The notes under the pieces: model-generated
What the model was told of the DNA's origin: nothing
Seen by the model: only the letters and a program-made list of their open reading frames with translations
Database searches by the model: none
Shown here: piece after piece, positions 16,569 to 23,989 of the stretch
Numbering within the stretch: the first letter of the stretch is position 1
Layout: every line of letters starts with the position of its first letter
Made by a program: the position numbers and the translations under genes
NCBI RefSeq assembly: GCF_036549475.1
Contig: NZ_JAZHLI010000021.1
Span: 1-64,000, forward strand
DNA: 64,000 nt
DNA from: Aurantimonas sp036549475
GTDB taxonomy: Bacteria; Pseudomonadota; Alphaproteobacteria; Rhizobiales; Rhizobiaceae
Direction of reading: 5' to 3'

Positions 16569-17650
16569 TGGCGAAGATGCCGCGCCCTCGCCCACCCTTC
16601 GTCCAGCGGGAAGTCTCCCGTCATGGCTAGATCGTCTGGTACTTCCGGCGGGGTGATGGCCCGCGCGTCCGGCTGCCAGGTGAATTTCAGTCCGCCGAGT
16701 GGACCAAGGCCTACGAGCGCGCTCTGACCGGGTCCAAGGAAACCGAGGATCGCCAGCGCACCGCCTCGGGCACGCTTCAGTGGCTGGTCGACCGCTACAT
16801 GCAGAGCGCACCGTTCCTCACAATCGCGCCGTCGACACAGCGAATGCGCGCCAACGTGCTCAAGAGCGTCTGCAGGACGGGCGGGAGCCTCAAGCTCTCG
16901 ACTATCACCCGCCAGACCATGGCCGCGGGACGAGACCGCCGTGCGACGACGCCCTTCGCCGCCATCACCTTCCTCAAGACGATGTCGCAGCTCTTCGACT
17001 GGGCGGTCGACGCCGACTACATGGCGACGAATCCCGCCAAGGATGTGAAGCGTCCCTCACCAAGGACCGACGGCTTTCAGCCGTGGGCCGACGAGCACAT
17101 CATCGCCGACTGCGAGGCCTATCCCGTCGGAACCCGGGAACGCCTGGCGATGGACTTGATGCTGTTCACCGGCCTCGCCCGCTCAGACGCGATCAAGGTC
17201 GGCCGCCAGCACGTCCGGGATGGGGTGATCGAGTATCGCCGGGAGAAGACGTCGGCCCCGATCTACATCGCCATTCTGCCGCCGCTGCAGATCTCGATCG
17301 ACGCGACGATGACCGGCGACATGGCATTCCTGGTCACCAGCCGCGGCCAGCCGTGGGGTAGCGCGGCGAGCTTCGGCAACACCTTCTCCGAATGGTGCGC
17401 CGAAGCCGGCCTGCCGGTGCGGGCGCACGGCCTGCGCAAGCGCATCGCCACGATCATGGCCGAGGGGGGCGCGAGCAACCGTCTGCTGGATTCGTTCTTT
17501 GGCTGGTCGTCGCCTGGAATGGCGGCTCATTACACCCGTCGGGCCGATGCGCGAGCGATGGCCTTGAAGGCCGCCGAGGGACTGAACGTGAACAGTCTAT
17601 CCCCGCACATGAAACCTTCTAGCCCCGCACCCACCCGCAAACCCTTGTAA
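16568..17650 (+). pseudogene. Tyrosine integrase of prophage 1, amber codon in N-terminus
   Basis: The product matches the integrase at 57797-58870 over its length, including LMLFTGLARSDAI (catalytic Arg), HGLRKRIATIMAEGG (HxxR) and the HYTRRAD tyrosine. Codon 21 is TAG at 16628-16630 where the intact copy has a Lys codon (HGKYVWYF versus HG-stop-IVWYF). The next in-frame ATG is at 16799, which would drop the arm-binding domain. The prophage therefore probably cannot excise by itself. Confidence 0.9.
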
Positions 17651-17670
17651 TGCAGGCCTTCCAAAAGGTG

Positions 17671-17690
17671 GTGGCGACCCCGGCAGGATT
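17671..17690. repeat. Partial att sequence between prophages 1 and 2
   Basis: GTGGCGACCCCGGCAGGATT is identical to 58906-58925, the tRNA 3' end beside the second integrase. It lies 20 bp after the first integrase stop. After these 20 bases the match is lost apart from short similar blocks, so this copy is degenerate or marks a short crossover core. Confidence 0.8.
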
Positions 17691-17793
17691 GCGAATTGCC
17701 GCTCTAAGATGCTGATTTTGCTTGGGATTTAGAAAGGTGCGGCGCTCAATCGGGGCCGTTGTTCCGGTTGGGGAATTTGATGGCGCCGCCGCA

Positions 17794-18240
17794 CTACTCG
17801 CCGTCTTCCTCGCTCAGAAGCTCCATGATCTTGAGCGCCGTCGGATAGCTCACGGCCCGGTTCAGCTTGAGCCAGACATTGCCGTCTTCCTGCTGGCGCA
17901 TCTCAAGCGGAGAGACGGCCCGCTGCACCTCTGGCGTCCCGCGCGTTGGAAGGAGCTCGTCCTCCTTCTTGCCAAGCGCATCGGCTATGGCCTTCAGCTT
18001 GTAGTTCGACGGCAGCGACCGGCCGCGGATATAATTCGAGACGTCGTAGGCCTCGATCGTGCGGCCTGCCGGAACATGCTTCTTGGCCGCATTGACCAGA
18101 TCCGCCTGCGTCCAGCTGAAGTGATTGAGTTCCGCCTGGAGCCGCCGCGCGAATTCCGTCTTGATCTGATCGCGGGTCGCGTCCGCCGGCAGATTGCCTG
18201 ACGGCGCCTCATTGCGGTAGTTCATGTCTCGCCGTGGCAT
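17794..18240 (-). CDS. XRE-family transcriptional repressor
   Basis: A 148-residue protein with a helix-turn-helix in the middle (FSWTQADLVNAAKKH... and VSNYIRGRSLPSNYKLKAI). The position next to att, the minus orientation and a palindromic site just upstream fit a prophage repressor. The C-terminal half has no protease-type Ser/Lys pair that I recognise, so induction by RecA self-cleavage is not evident. Start at 18240 with AAGGGA 11 bases upstream; MNYRNE at 18225 is an alternative. Confidence 0.78.
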   Translation of the reverse strand: MPRRDMNYRNEAPSGNLPADATRDQIKTEFARRLQAELNHFSWTQADLVNAAKKHVPAGRTIEAYDVSNYIRGRSLPSNYKLKAIADALGKKEDELLPTRGTPEVQRAVSPLEMRQQEDGNVWLKLNRAVSYPTALKIMELLSEEDGE

Positions 18241-18252
18241 CGGTCGCGTCCC

Positions 18253-18293
18253 TTAGCAATACGAACGGTATTCCGTTCTGCTATTATTGCTAA
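18253..18293. promoter_or_regulatory. Nested palindromic operator upstream of the repressor
   Basis: Two perfect inverted repeats are nested: TTAGCAAT (18253-18260) with ATTGCTAA (18286-18293), and GAACGG (18263-18268) with CCGTTC (18273-18278). The site is 13 bp upstream of the repressor start. The TTAGCAA half-site recurs upstream of several early genes of this prophage. Confidence 0.6.
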
Positions 18294-18413
18294 AACTACG
18301 ATGCTAACTTTGCAAGAGGCAGAAGGGCCGGCTGGTTAACAAATCGCGACGGCAGCAACGCTTCACCTCCTGTAGGGGAAGCGTAGTGGGCGCGCCGGAC
18401 GTGGAAATGTAGG

Positions 18414-18746
18414 CTACCGCTGAAGCTCGTCGAGGGCCAGATCAGTAGCAGCGTTGTGTGTCACCCGCGCTAACTCAGCTACCCGGCGAGCCATCTGCAC
18501 AAGAGCTTCCGTCTCGCCGCTCGAAAGGTGCAGCGTACCGAACGACGCCCTCGCTGCGCGTACGATCCCGTCAAGCGCCTCTGCAGCCTCCGCAGCGTCC
18601 GCCGCTGTTACCTGTAGAGCCTCCAGGCGATCGTCTTCCCCAAACGGCGCGGCACTGATCCGCACCCCGCGCGGCAGCAGACTGCCCCCAAATACGTCGC
18701 GTGAAGGATGAGCCGCCTGGCCGTTCGCCATTACCGATACCCGCAT
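18414..18746 (-). CDS. Hypothetical protein
   Basis: A 110-residue helical, alanine-rich protein (ending VTHNAATDLALDELQR). A second start, MANGQ at 18731, is possible. It lies between the repressor and the plus-strand accessory genes. No family recognised. Confidence 0.5.
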   Translation of the reverse strand: MRVSVMANGQAAHPSRDVFGGSLLPRGVRISAAPFGEDDRLEALQVTAADAAEAAEALDGIVRAARASFGTLHLSSGETEALVQMARRVAELARVTHNAATDLALDELQR

Positions 18747-18896
18747 CTTTGAACCTCAGACTCTGAGCGTTGCGCCCCAAGGATGCGCGGCATATCATAT
18801 GCGTTTTATATGTCAAATACACAGGATATGCCGGTTATGTGTCAGGGAAAAACGGTGCTAAGCCCCTCGCCAGAAGATTCTGTCGAAGGTTCAGGG

Positions 18897-19094
18897 ATGC
18901 CAAAGCCGAAAGTCATGGATGCGCGGAAGATCATTCCGATGCCGTCGGAACTGGTCAAACGGATCTCGGATTTTCGGCATGGCGAGCGTATCAGCTCAGA
19001 GGCCGAAGCCATCCGATTGCTGATCATGGCCGGGCTGAAAAGCAGGGGCTACCCGATGAAGGACCCCGCCACGAAAGACGAAGAATCGGAATGA
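18897..19094 (+). CDS. Small ribbon-helix-helix-like protein
   Basis: A 65-residue protein: MPKPKVMDARKIIPMPSELV, then RISSEAEAIRLLIMAGL, which is the strand-helix-helix pattern of Arc/CopG-type DNA binders. ATG 18897 is chosen because the domain starts here; upstream ATGs add an unrelated N-terminus. Its stop overlaps the next start (ATGA). Confidence 0.6.
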   Translation: MPKPKVMDARKIIPMPSELVKRISDFRHGERISSEAEAIRLLIMAGLKSRGYPMKDPATKDEESE

Positions 19095-19357
19095 GCGACG
19101 CTCCGCGGTCTGGCGATGCCGTCCAGCCGCCGGACCCGCACACCATCGACACCCTCGGCAAGATGGCCGACAACGAGATGGGTCTCGTCTGGTATTGCGG
19201 CGACTGTAATCGAAAGCTCGGGCTTGATCTTGACGGCGCGATCCATTTGTGGGGCCGAGATCAGGTGTTCGTAGGATGGAAGCCGCCGATCGTATGCGCC
19301 GACTGCCGCAGCCGGAATGTGTCGATGCGGGTGCAGGCGAAGGTGCCGGGTCGCTGA
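19091..19357 (+). CDS. Zinc-ribbon protein (copy in prophage 2)
   Basis: An 88-residue protein with DPHTIDTLGKMADNEMG, WYCGDCNRKLGLDLDGAIHLW and IVCADCRSRNVSMRVQ. The two CxxC pairs separated by ~31 residues suggest a single structural zinc. It is one of three copies in the window, always near the left end of a prophage. Function unknown; nucleic-acid or protein binding is plausible. Confidence 0.8.
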   Translation: MSDAPRSGDAVQPPDPHTIDTLGKMADNEMGLVWYCGDCNRKLGLDLDGAIHLWGRDQVFVGWKPPIVCADCRSRNVSMRVQAKVPGR

Positions 19358-19360
19358 AAC

Positions 19361-19405
19361 GAAAAAGCCCGGCCGCTCCACTGAAGAAACGACCGGGCCG
19401 GTTTT
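19361..19405. terminator. Bidirectional terminator
   Basis: GCCCGGCCG (19367-19375) pairs with CGACCGGGC (19390-19398) with one mismatch, flanked by AAAAA on the left and TTTT on the right. It separates the plus-strand accessory genes from the end of the minus-strand late operon. Confidence 0.75.
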
Positions 19406-19469
19406 GACGCACTCACGATGCGCGCCTGCGATAGTATCGATGTGAGAAGGTTGCAGCAATGCAGCTTCG

Positions 19470-19820
19470 TCAACGCCGCCGGCTCATCTCGTGGCGCAGT
19501 TCCTGCACCTCTTCCTTGTGATCGATCACGGCCCGGGTATGCGCGTCCACCGCTGCCGTGAGCGCCCGCGTCGCGGCCGCCTGGTCCCTCACTGCCATCG
19601 CGGACTCCGTCGTCGCGTATGCCTGTCCTGTGACCTCGGTGGTCAGGCACTTGATCGCCTGGCTGTCGAAGAAGTCTGTCGCCACTTCAAGTCCGGCTCG
19701 GTTGGTCGGTTCCGGTGCGCTTTTCCCCCTCTTGAACCCGAGCCCGGCAGCGAGGCCGACGATCAGGATGACGAGGGCATTGGCGAGACTCTCTAGGTCG
19801 ATTCCTGCCAGCCACTCCAT
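19470..19820 (-). CDS. Rz-like single-TM protein
   Basis: A 116-residue protein with an N-terminal membrane helix (ALVILIVGLAAGLGF) and a long helical C-terminal part ending HKEEVQELRHEMSRRR. It is the last gene of the late operon, after holin- and endolysin-like genes. A spanin-type role is inferred from layout. Confidence 0.55.
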   Translation of the reverse strand: MEWLAGIDLESLANALVILIVGLAAGLGFKRGKSAPEPTNRAGLEVATDFFDSQAIKCLTTEVTGQAYATTESAMAVRDQAAATRALTAAVDAHTRAVIDHKEEVQELRHEMSRRR

Positions 19821-19822
19821 GC

Positions 19823-20275
19823 CTACCGCCTCGCTGCATTTTTCCCCACGTCCGACCAGGAGCGATAGGTGTTCATGATTTCGAGCAGCACCATGGTCGA
19901 CCAGCCGATGACGCCCGAGAGCGCCCCACCGCCGCTGACGGCCGCCAGGAGGAAGCCGAGGCTGACTTGCGACCAGATCGCGACGCCGATGATCGATGCG
20001 ACTGCGCGAATATGCGGCGAGAAGGCGAAGCCCTTGAACGTCCCGTTGATGGTCAGTGCAGCCATCCGAACCAGACCGCAGCCGGCGAACACCCACGCCC
20101 AGGTCTGTTCGGTCGCCCAGCGCGCGAGCGTGCTGTAGGACGGAGACAGGGTGAACATGTCGGGCATGACCTGGAGGACCGCCCACATGCCGATCGCCGG
20201 CCAGAGCATCACCCACTCTGACACGCGGATCGGGAAGTGGTCGGCGACGCCACGGTAGATGCGCAGAACCATCAT
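19823..20275 (-). CDS. Multi-TM phage membrane protein, holin candidate
   Basis: A 150-residue protein with about four hydrophobic segments (VMLWPAIGMWAVLQV, WAWVFAGCGLVRMAAL, VASIIGVAIWSQVSLGFLLAAV and a last one). It follows the endolysin. It overlaps the tiny TM gene by 4 bases. Holin function is inferred from position. Confidence 0.55.
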   Translation of the reverse strand: MMVLRIYRGVADHFPIRVSEWVMLWPAIGMWAVLQVMPDMFTLSPSYSTLARWATEQTWAWVFAGCGLVRMAALTINGTFKGFAFSPHIRAVASIIGVAIWSQVSLGFLLAAVSGGGALSGVIGWSTMVLLEIMNTYRSWSDVGKNAARR

Positions 20276-20364
20276 AGCGCCACCGCAGGCGATCTGATCA
20301 ACCAGACCAGCGTGACCACCAGCCCAGCGACCGTGCCCCAGAACGCAATGCGCAGCACGCTCAC
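20272..20364 (-). CDS. 30-residue single-TM protein of the lysis cassette
   Basis: GTG start at 20364 overlaps the endolysin stop by 4 bases and the stop overlaps the next start. The product is MSVLRIAFWGTVAGLVVTLV plus a short tail. Prophage 3 has a 28-residue counterpart (MSVLSVAFWGTVAGLVVIAV) at 62781-62867. Conservation of sequence, length and coupling supports a real gene, perhaps an antiholin or holin partner. Confidence 0.65.
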   Translation of the reverse strand: MSVLRIAFWGTVAGLVVTLVWLIRSPAVAL

Positions 20365-21233
20365 GATGCTGGCCCGGTGAACCGCTTGTCGGTCGCACGG
20401 TATGCCCCGAAGGCTGCCGCTGCGGCGCCGACGAGCGTCATGACCGCCGCGCTTACCTCGGCTGTGTTCAGGTCGGACGGCAGCACGTCGAACGAGACGA
20501 CGACGGTCCAGATGGCGCCAGCGATCGCGGTCCACTTACCGGCGCCGACTGCCTTGCCGCTCTGCTCGATCGGTGAAAGGTCAGGCTTGAGCGGCGGGCC
20601 GCCGTTGTGTCCGGTCGGTGCAGGCATGACTGGCTCCTCGATGACTTCGGGACGTGGGACAGGGATCGGAGCCGGCGCTGGCATGGCGTCGCCGAGCTCC
20701 TTCATTTCGTCGATGACCCGCTCGAATTCCTCCGGGCTCACCAGCGCCTTGTTCAGCGGATCGCCTGTGTAATAGCTCTGCCCGCGCACAAGCTGCCGAT
20801 GCTGGCCGCGCACACCCGACAGAACCGGGAACGATGCCCACTCCATCGCGAGCTGCTTGGCGAACTCGGTACGGCTGATCTGGCCGGCCATGAACGCCTC
20901 GTAGCCGCGGCGCTTCATCAGGTGGAAGCCGAGCCGGTCCTGCAGGTCTGCGTCGAGGATTTGCGTCCCGCGCAGCCCCAGCTCGCGCTTCAAGTCCGTG
21001 AGCGTCGCGCGCATGAACTGGTAGCCACCGGTGGCCGACGAGCCGAAGCGGTTCGACCAGGACGACTGCGCCCCCAGCACCTCGTCGATCGTCATCTGCG
21101 TGACGGGTTTCGGAAGCTTGTCCTGATTGAAGCCGAAGATGACGTTGTAGCCGGACGGGCCATCGGTGCCGACTTCCGTGGCGCGCACGAAGTCGAGCAT
21201 CCGAGCCGCGGCGAGCGGAACGGTGCGGTCCAT
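20361..21233 (-). CDS. Endolysin (lambda R/GH104-like) with C-terminal membrane segments
   Basis: The N-terminal ~160 residues (MLDFVRATEVGTDGPSGYNV ... SATGGYQFMRATLTDL) resemble lambda R-type lytic transglycosylases, with Glu in RATEVG as the likely catalytic residue. A Pro-rich linker follows (residues ~180-210), then GHNGGPPL and two hydrophobic segments at the C-terminus. It would cleave peptidoglycan glycan strands; membrane segments may hold it at the membrane until lysis. Confidence 0.72.
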   Translation of the reverse strand: MDRTVPLAAARMLDFVRATEVGTDGPSGYNVIFGFNQDKLPKPVTQMTIDEVLGAQSSWSNRFGSSATGGYQFMRATLTDLKRELGLRGTQILDADLQDRLGFHLMKRRGYEAFMAGQISRTEFAKQLAMEWASFPVLSGVRGQHRQLVRGQSYYTGDPLNKALVSPEEFERVIDEMKELGDAMPAPAPIPVPRPEVIEEPVMPAPTGHNGGPPLKPDLSPIEQSGKAVGAGKWTAIAGAIWTVVVSFDVLPSDLNTAEVSAAVMTLVGAAAAAFGAYRATDKRFTGPAS

Positions 21234-21289
21234 CAGCCCCTCCCCTCATGCAGGCGCACGAAGGCGCGCCCCTGTGCGGACGTGTCCAT
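21233..21289 (-). CDS. 18-residue leader resembling a lysozyme N-terminus
   Basis: The frame MDTSAQGRAFVRLHEGRG ends at a stop overlapping the endolysin ATG (TGATG). AGGAGA precedes its ATG. The sequence resembles the first residues of GH24 lysozymes, where FEG carries the catalytic Glu. It may be a relic of a replaced lysozyme or a translation-coupling leader. Confidence 0.4.
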   Translation of the reverse strand: MDTSAQGRAFVRLHEGRG

Positions 21290-21472
21290 GGTGGTTCTCC
21301 TGTGGGTGTTTGAGTGTGGCGCCCGCTTGAGGCGGGCCATTGTGGATGATGTGCGGTCGGTGGTAGACGCGCCGGGCGAACGAGCCTTTAGGAGAGTGGG
21401 CGAAAATCCCCTTCGGTGGCTGGCACGCATTGCGGACAGGAGCCCTACGATGGCGCTCGGGAGAGGTTGAGC

Positions 21473-22348
21473 ATGCTTTTTCGAAAACGAGTTGCCGGCA
21501 GCCTCAACACACTTCGTTACGTGTTTGACCACCCTATAAACCGAGACAACCGTTTTCGAGCGTTGTGGCGACTTGGGCAGTGGCAGTGCAGAAGCCGGTT
21601 GACTTCGAGCGAGATAGTTTTCGATTGGGTTGGCGACTCAAAGCTCGCTGTTCGAAAAGGCATGTATGGCGCTACGGGTAACATTTACTGCGGAATCCAT
21701 GAATTCTCTGAAATGGGGTTCATTCTTCACTTCTTGCGCCCCGACGACCTCTTCTGCGATATCGGAGCGAATATTGGAAGCTATACAATTCTCGCTTCGA
21801 AGGTCACAAGTGCTAAGACCTACTCGTTCGAGCCGGACCCAGTCAGCGCTGCACACCTGGCGACGAACGTCACGCTGAATGGCGTGAACGATCTGGTTCA
21901 GGTCCACCAGATTGCACTAGGCGCAGAAAGCGGCCACGCCAGATTTACGATCGGGCAAGGACCAGTAAATAAAATAACTAGCGACGCTAGAATTTCGACA
22001 AGGGAAGTTCCCGTCCGCAGCCTGGATTCTGTCCTGGATGGTCGATGCCCTACGGCGATGAAGATTGACGTCGAAGGATATGAAGAAAATGTGCTGCGGG
22101 GGGCGACTAGGACTCTAGAGAACCCAATATTGCAGGCCATAACTATTGAGACCATGACGCCCTGGCTAGAGACAACGGTGGCCGCGGCAGGCTTCCGTAA
22201 AATTTATTACGATCCCCGCACACGCCGTCTGTCAGAAGTGCGGCCTGATTTTGCGATTCACAACACCCTTCTCATTCGCGACCAAGCTATGGTCAAGGAT
22301 CGGCTAGTCACCGCACCTCCGTTTTCCATATTTGGCCGCCATTTCTGA
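21473..22348 (+). CDS. FkbM-family methyltransferase
   Basis: The 291-residue protein has SAM-binding FCDIGANIGSYTILASK (motif I), YSFEPDPVSAAHL (motif II) and MKIDVEGYEENVLRGA, all typical of FkbM-type O-methyltransferases that modify sugars or lipids. Start at 21473 follows GAGAGG. It runs opposite to the late operon and looks less GC-rich than its neighbours. It pairs with the SGNH hydrolase downstream. Likely surface polysaccharide modification by the lysogen. Confidence 0.85.
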   Translation: MLFRKRVAGSLNTLRYVFDHPINRDNRFRALWRLGQWQCRSRLTSSEIVFDWVGDSKLAVRKGMYGATGNIYCGIHEFSEMGFILHFLRPDDLFCDIGANIGSYTILASKVTSAKTYSFEPDPVSAAHLATNVTLNGVNDLVQVHQIALGAESGHARFTIGQGPVNKITSDARISTREVPVRSLDSVLDGRCPTAMKIDVEGYEENVLRGATRTLENPILQAITIETMTPWLETTVAAAGFRKIYYDPRTRRLSEVRPDFAIHNTLLIRDQAMVKDRLVTAPPFSIFGRHF

Positions 22349-22526
22349 ATGTGCATCTACATGCTTTTCATTGGAATCATACCTGCGTAAGCGCTTCGAT
22401 CGCTGAACCGGAGGTTCGCCAGCCAGCTTGCCGGGCATGGCACGCGAGAGACCGCCGGCTTTACCGAAACAGGCTCTGTGGTATGGGTCGGACAGAAAAA
22501 ACAGGAGCTGACGGGAAGTCACTCAG

Positions 22527-23309
22527 ATGCGCAGACCTACGCTCGTCACCCTCGGCGCGATTGCTTTCGCCGCAAGTTTTCTATCAGGCGCAGCAATGAT
22601 GCATTTTCGTTTGCCGCAGCTGTTGCTGTCATCTGTTTCCGGAAGTGTTTATTCATGGGAGACACAGCCGCTTTACAGGCACCGGGCAGATCTCTTTGAA
22701 CGACTGGCGGCCAGTTCCGAAGTTACGATGATTGGGGACTCCATAACCGCTCTTGGGGAATGGTCAGAGATACTCCCTCGGCTTCGAGTGGCCAATCGCG
22801 GCATATCCGGCGATACAACCCAGGGCGTTCAGAAGCGGCTGGGCCCCATCCTCGCCACCGACGCAGACGTCTATGCTATCATGCTGGGCGTAAACGATTT
22901 CCGGTTGCTCGGGGCTTCGGCATCCGACGTTTTCAGTCGCTATGAGACAATCGTTGACGCCCTGCCCCGGAGTTCGGCGGTGGTCGTGTTCTCTACCCTG
23001 CTCGTGTCTGAAGACGGATCAGAAGAGACTAACGAACAAGTCCGGCAACTCAATTCGCAACTTTCAAACAAATGCAAAACTGAGAAGTGTGCCTTCGTTG
23101 ATCTCAATGCCTCCTTGGCCCCCAACGGCAGCCTTGATGAACAATTTTCGCTCGATGGCCTTCATCTGAACGGATCCGGCTATCTTCTATGGGCGGACAT
23201 TTTTCAGTTAAAGCTCCGGGATGTAAGCCCTCAATTAGCAGGCGATGCCATAGACGGCGAGCGCGGTTCTGACCTCGCCATAGGCGCTGAGCAGCTCGGA
23301 GTCCGTTAG
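22527..23309 (+). CDS. Membrane-anchored SGNH/GDSL hydrolase
   Basis: A 260-residue protein with an N-terminal hydrophobic anchor or signal (VTLGAIAFAASFLSGAAMM), then MIGDSITALGEW (block I Ser), NRGISGD (block II), MLGVNDF (block III Asn) and DGLHLNGSGY (block V Asp/His). Such enzymes deacetylate or de-esterify surface glycans, or act as esterases in the periplasm. It shares the plus-strand island with the FkbM gene and overlaps the convergent tail gene by 75 bases. Confidence 0.85.
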   Translation: MRRPTLVTLGAIAFAASFLSGAAMMHFRLPQLLLSSVSGSVYSWETQPLYRHRADLFERLAASSEVTMIGDSITALGEWSEILPRLRVANRGISGDTTQGVQKRLGPILATDADVYAIMLGVNDFRLLGASASDVFSRYETIVDALPRSSAVVVFSTLLVSEDGSEETNEQVRQLNSQLSNKCKTEKCAFVDLNASLAPNGSLDEQFSLDGLHLNGSGYLLWADIFQLKLRDVSPQLAGDAIDGERGSDLAIGAEQLGVR

Positions 23310-23975
23310 TACCCGGTGCCAAACGAGCGCCGCAGCAAAGTCAGAAGGATTTGCAAGTGAGGAGTTTCGCAGTGTTCCGAGCGCGACCTTCCGTGTATCC
23401 ACGACCCTCGTAGCCGTTCCGGTGGCGGTGTTACCTTTGACCCGAACGCCGCCTTTGAATTCGTCGATAGCAAGGCTCGGATTGACCAATCCGCCAACTC
23501 GCCCAGAGACCATCCTGAACTCTGACGTAGGCGCTGCCGGGGCTCCTGTTAGATCAATCGAAAGTCCGCTCACAGAGCCCGCGCTTGTGGCCACCTGCAG
23601 CCTCTGAACGGTATCGCTCAATTGAAACAGCGCTAACTGACCCAAAACGCCGCCGGGACCTGTTGCCATGTAGATGCGGCTTGCGCTGCCGCCGTAGGCA
23701 AACACCGCAGCCACAGTAATGTTCTCGGCATCGCCCACCATCAGGTCAAGCGTGTTCTGATAGTTGATGTTCGTAATCTTGTGATCGCCGTAGGCCGGCG
23801 ATCCGATCGCCTGCGCATCTGTCGAAGCCAGCGTCGCCGCGTTTACGCGGCTTGTCGCCAAGTCTCGACCGAAAGCGAACTCACCGACGAGCCCTGCCCG
23901 GTCGGTCGTCAGGTTCAGGAACCGACCGACGTTACTGGACGAGTAGTTTGCATTCGGATCTCTGAAGAGAAGCAT
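23235..23975 (-). CDS. Tail-associated LamG/concanavalin-like protein
   Basis: A ~246-residue protein of beta strands: NYQNTLDLMVGDAENITVAA, ASRIYMATGPGG, and a C-terminal SDFAAALVWHRVLTDSELLS, the usual ending of LamG-type jelly-roll domains. It directly follows the tail fibre gene. Start at 23975 is chosen over 24014 because AGGATCGG precedes it. A carbohydrate-binding tail tip is inferred. Confidence 0.6.
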   Translation of the reverse strand: MLLFRDPNANYSSSNVGRFLNLTTDRAGLVGEFAFGRDLATSRVNAATLASTDAQAIGSPAYGDHKITNINYQNTLDLMVGDAENITVAAVFAYGGSASRIYMATGPGGVLGQLALFQLSDTVQRLQVATSAGSVSGLSIDLTGAPAAPTSEFRMVSGRVGGLVNPSLAIDEFKGGVRVKGNTATGTATRVVDTRKVALGTLRNSSLANPSDFAAALVWHRVLTDSELLSAYGEVRTALAVYGIAC

Positions 23976-23989
23976 GGTATCGTCCGATC

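Larger units (their letters stand above)
1..17690. mobile_element. Prophage 1, defective (left end outside or near window start)
   Basis: The region contains TerS, TerL, a DUF1073 portal, a holin-like gene, an Rz-like gene, small phage genes, a cytosine methyltransferase fragment and a tyrosine integrase. It ends at a 20-bp tRNA-derived sequence (17671-17690). No left att was found in the window, so its left limit is inferred from the matching zinc-ribbon gene, which in the other two prophages lies 1.2-1.4 kb from the att sequence. Capsid and tail genes are absent, several genes are frameshifted, and the integrase carries a stop codon. It cannot be an active phage as read. Confidence 0.75.
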
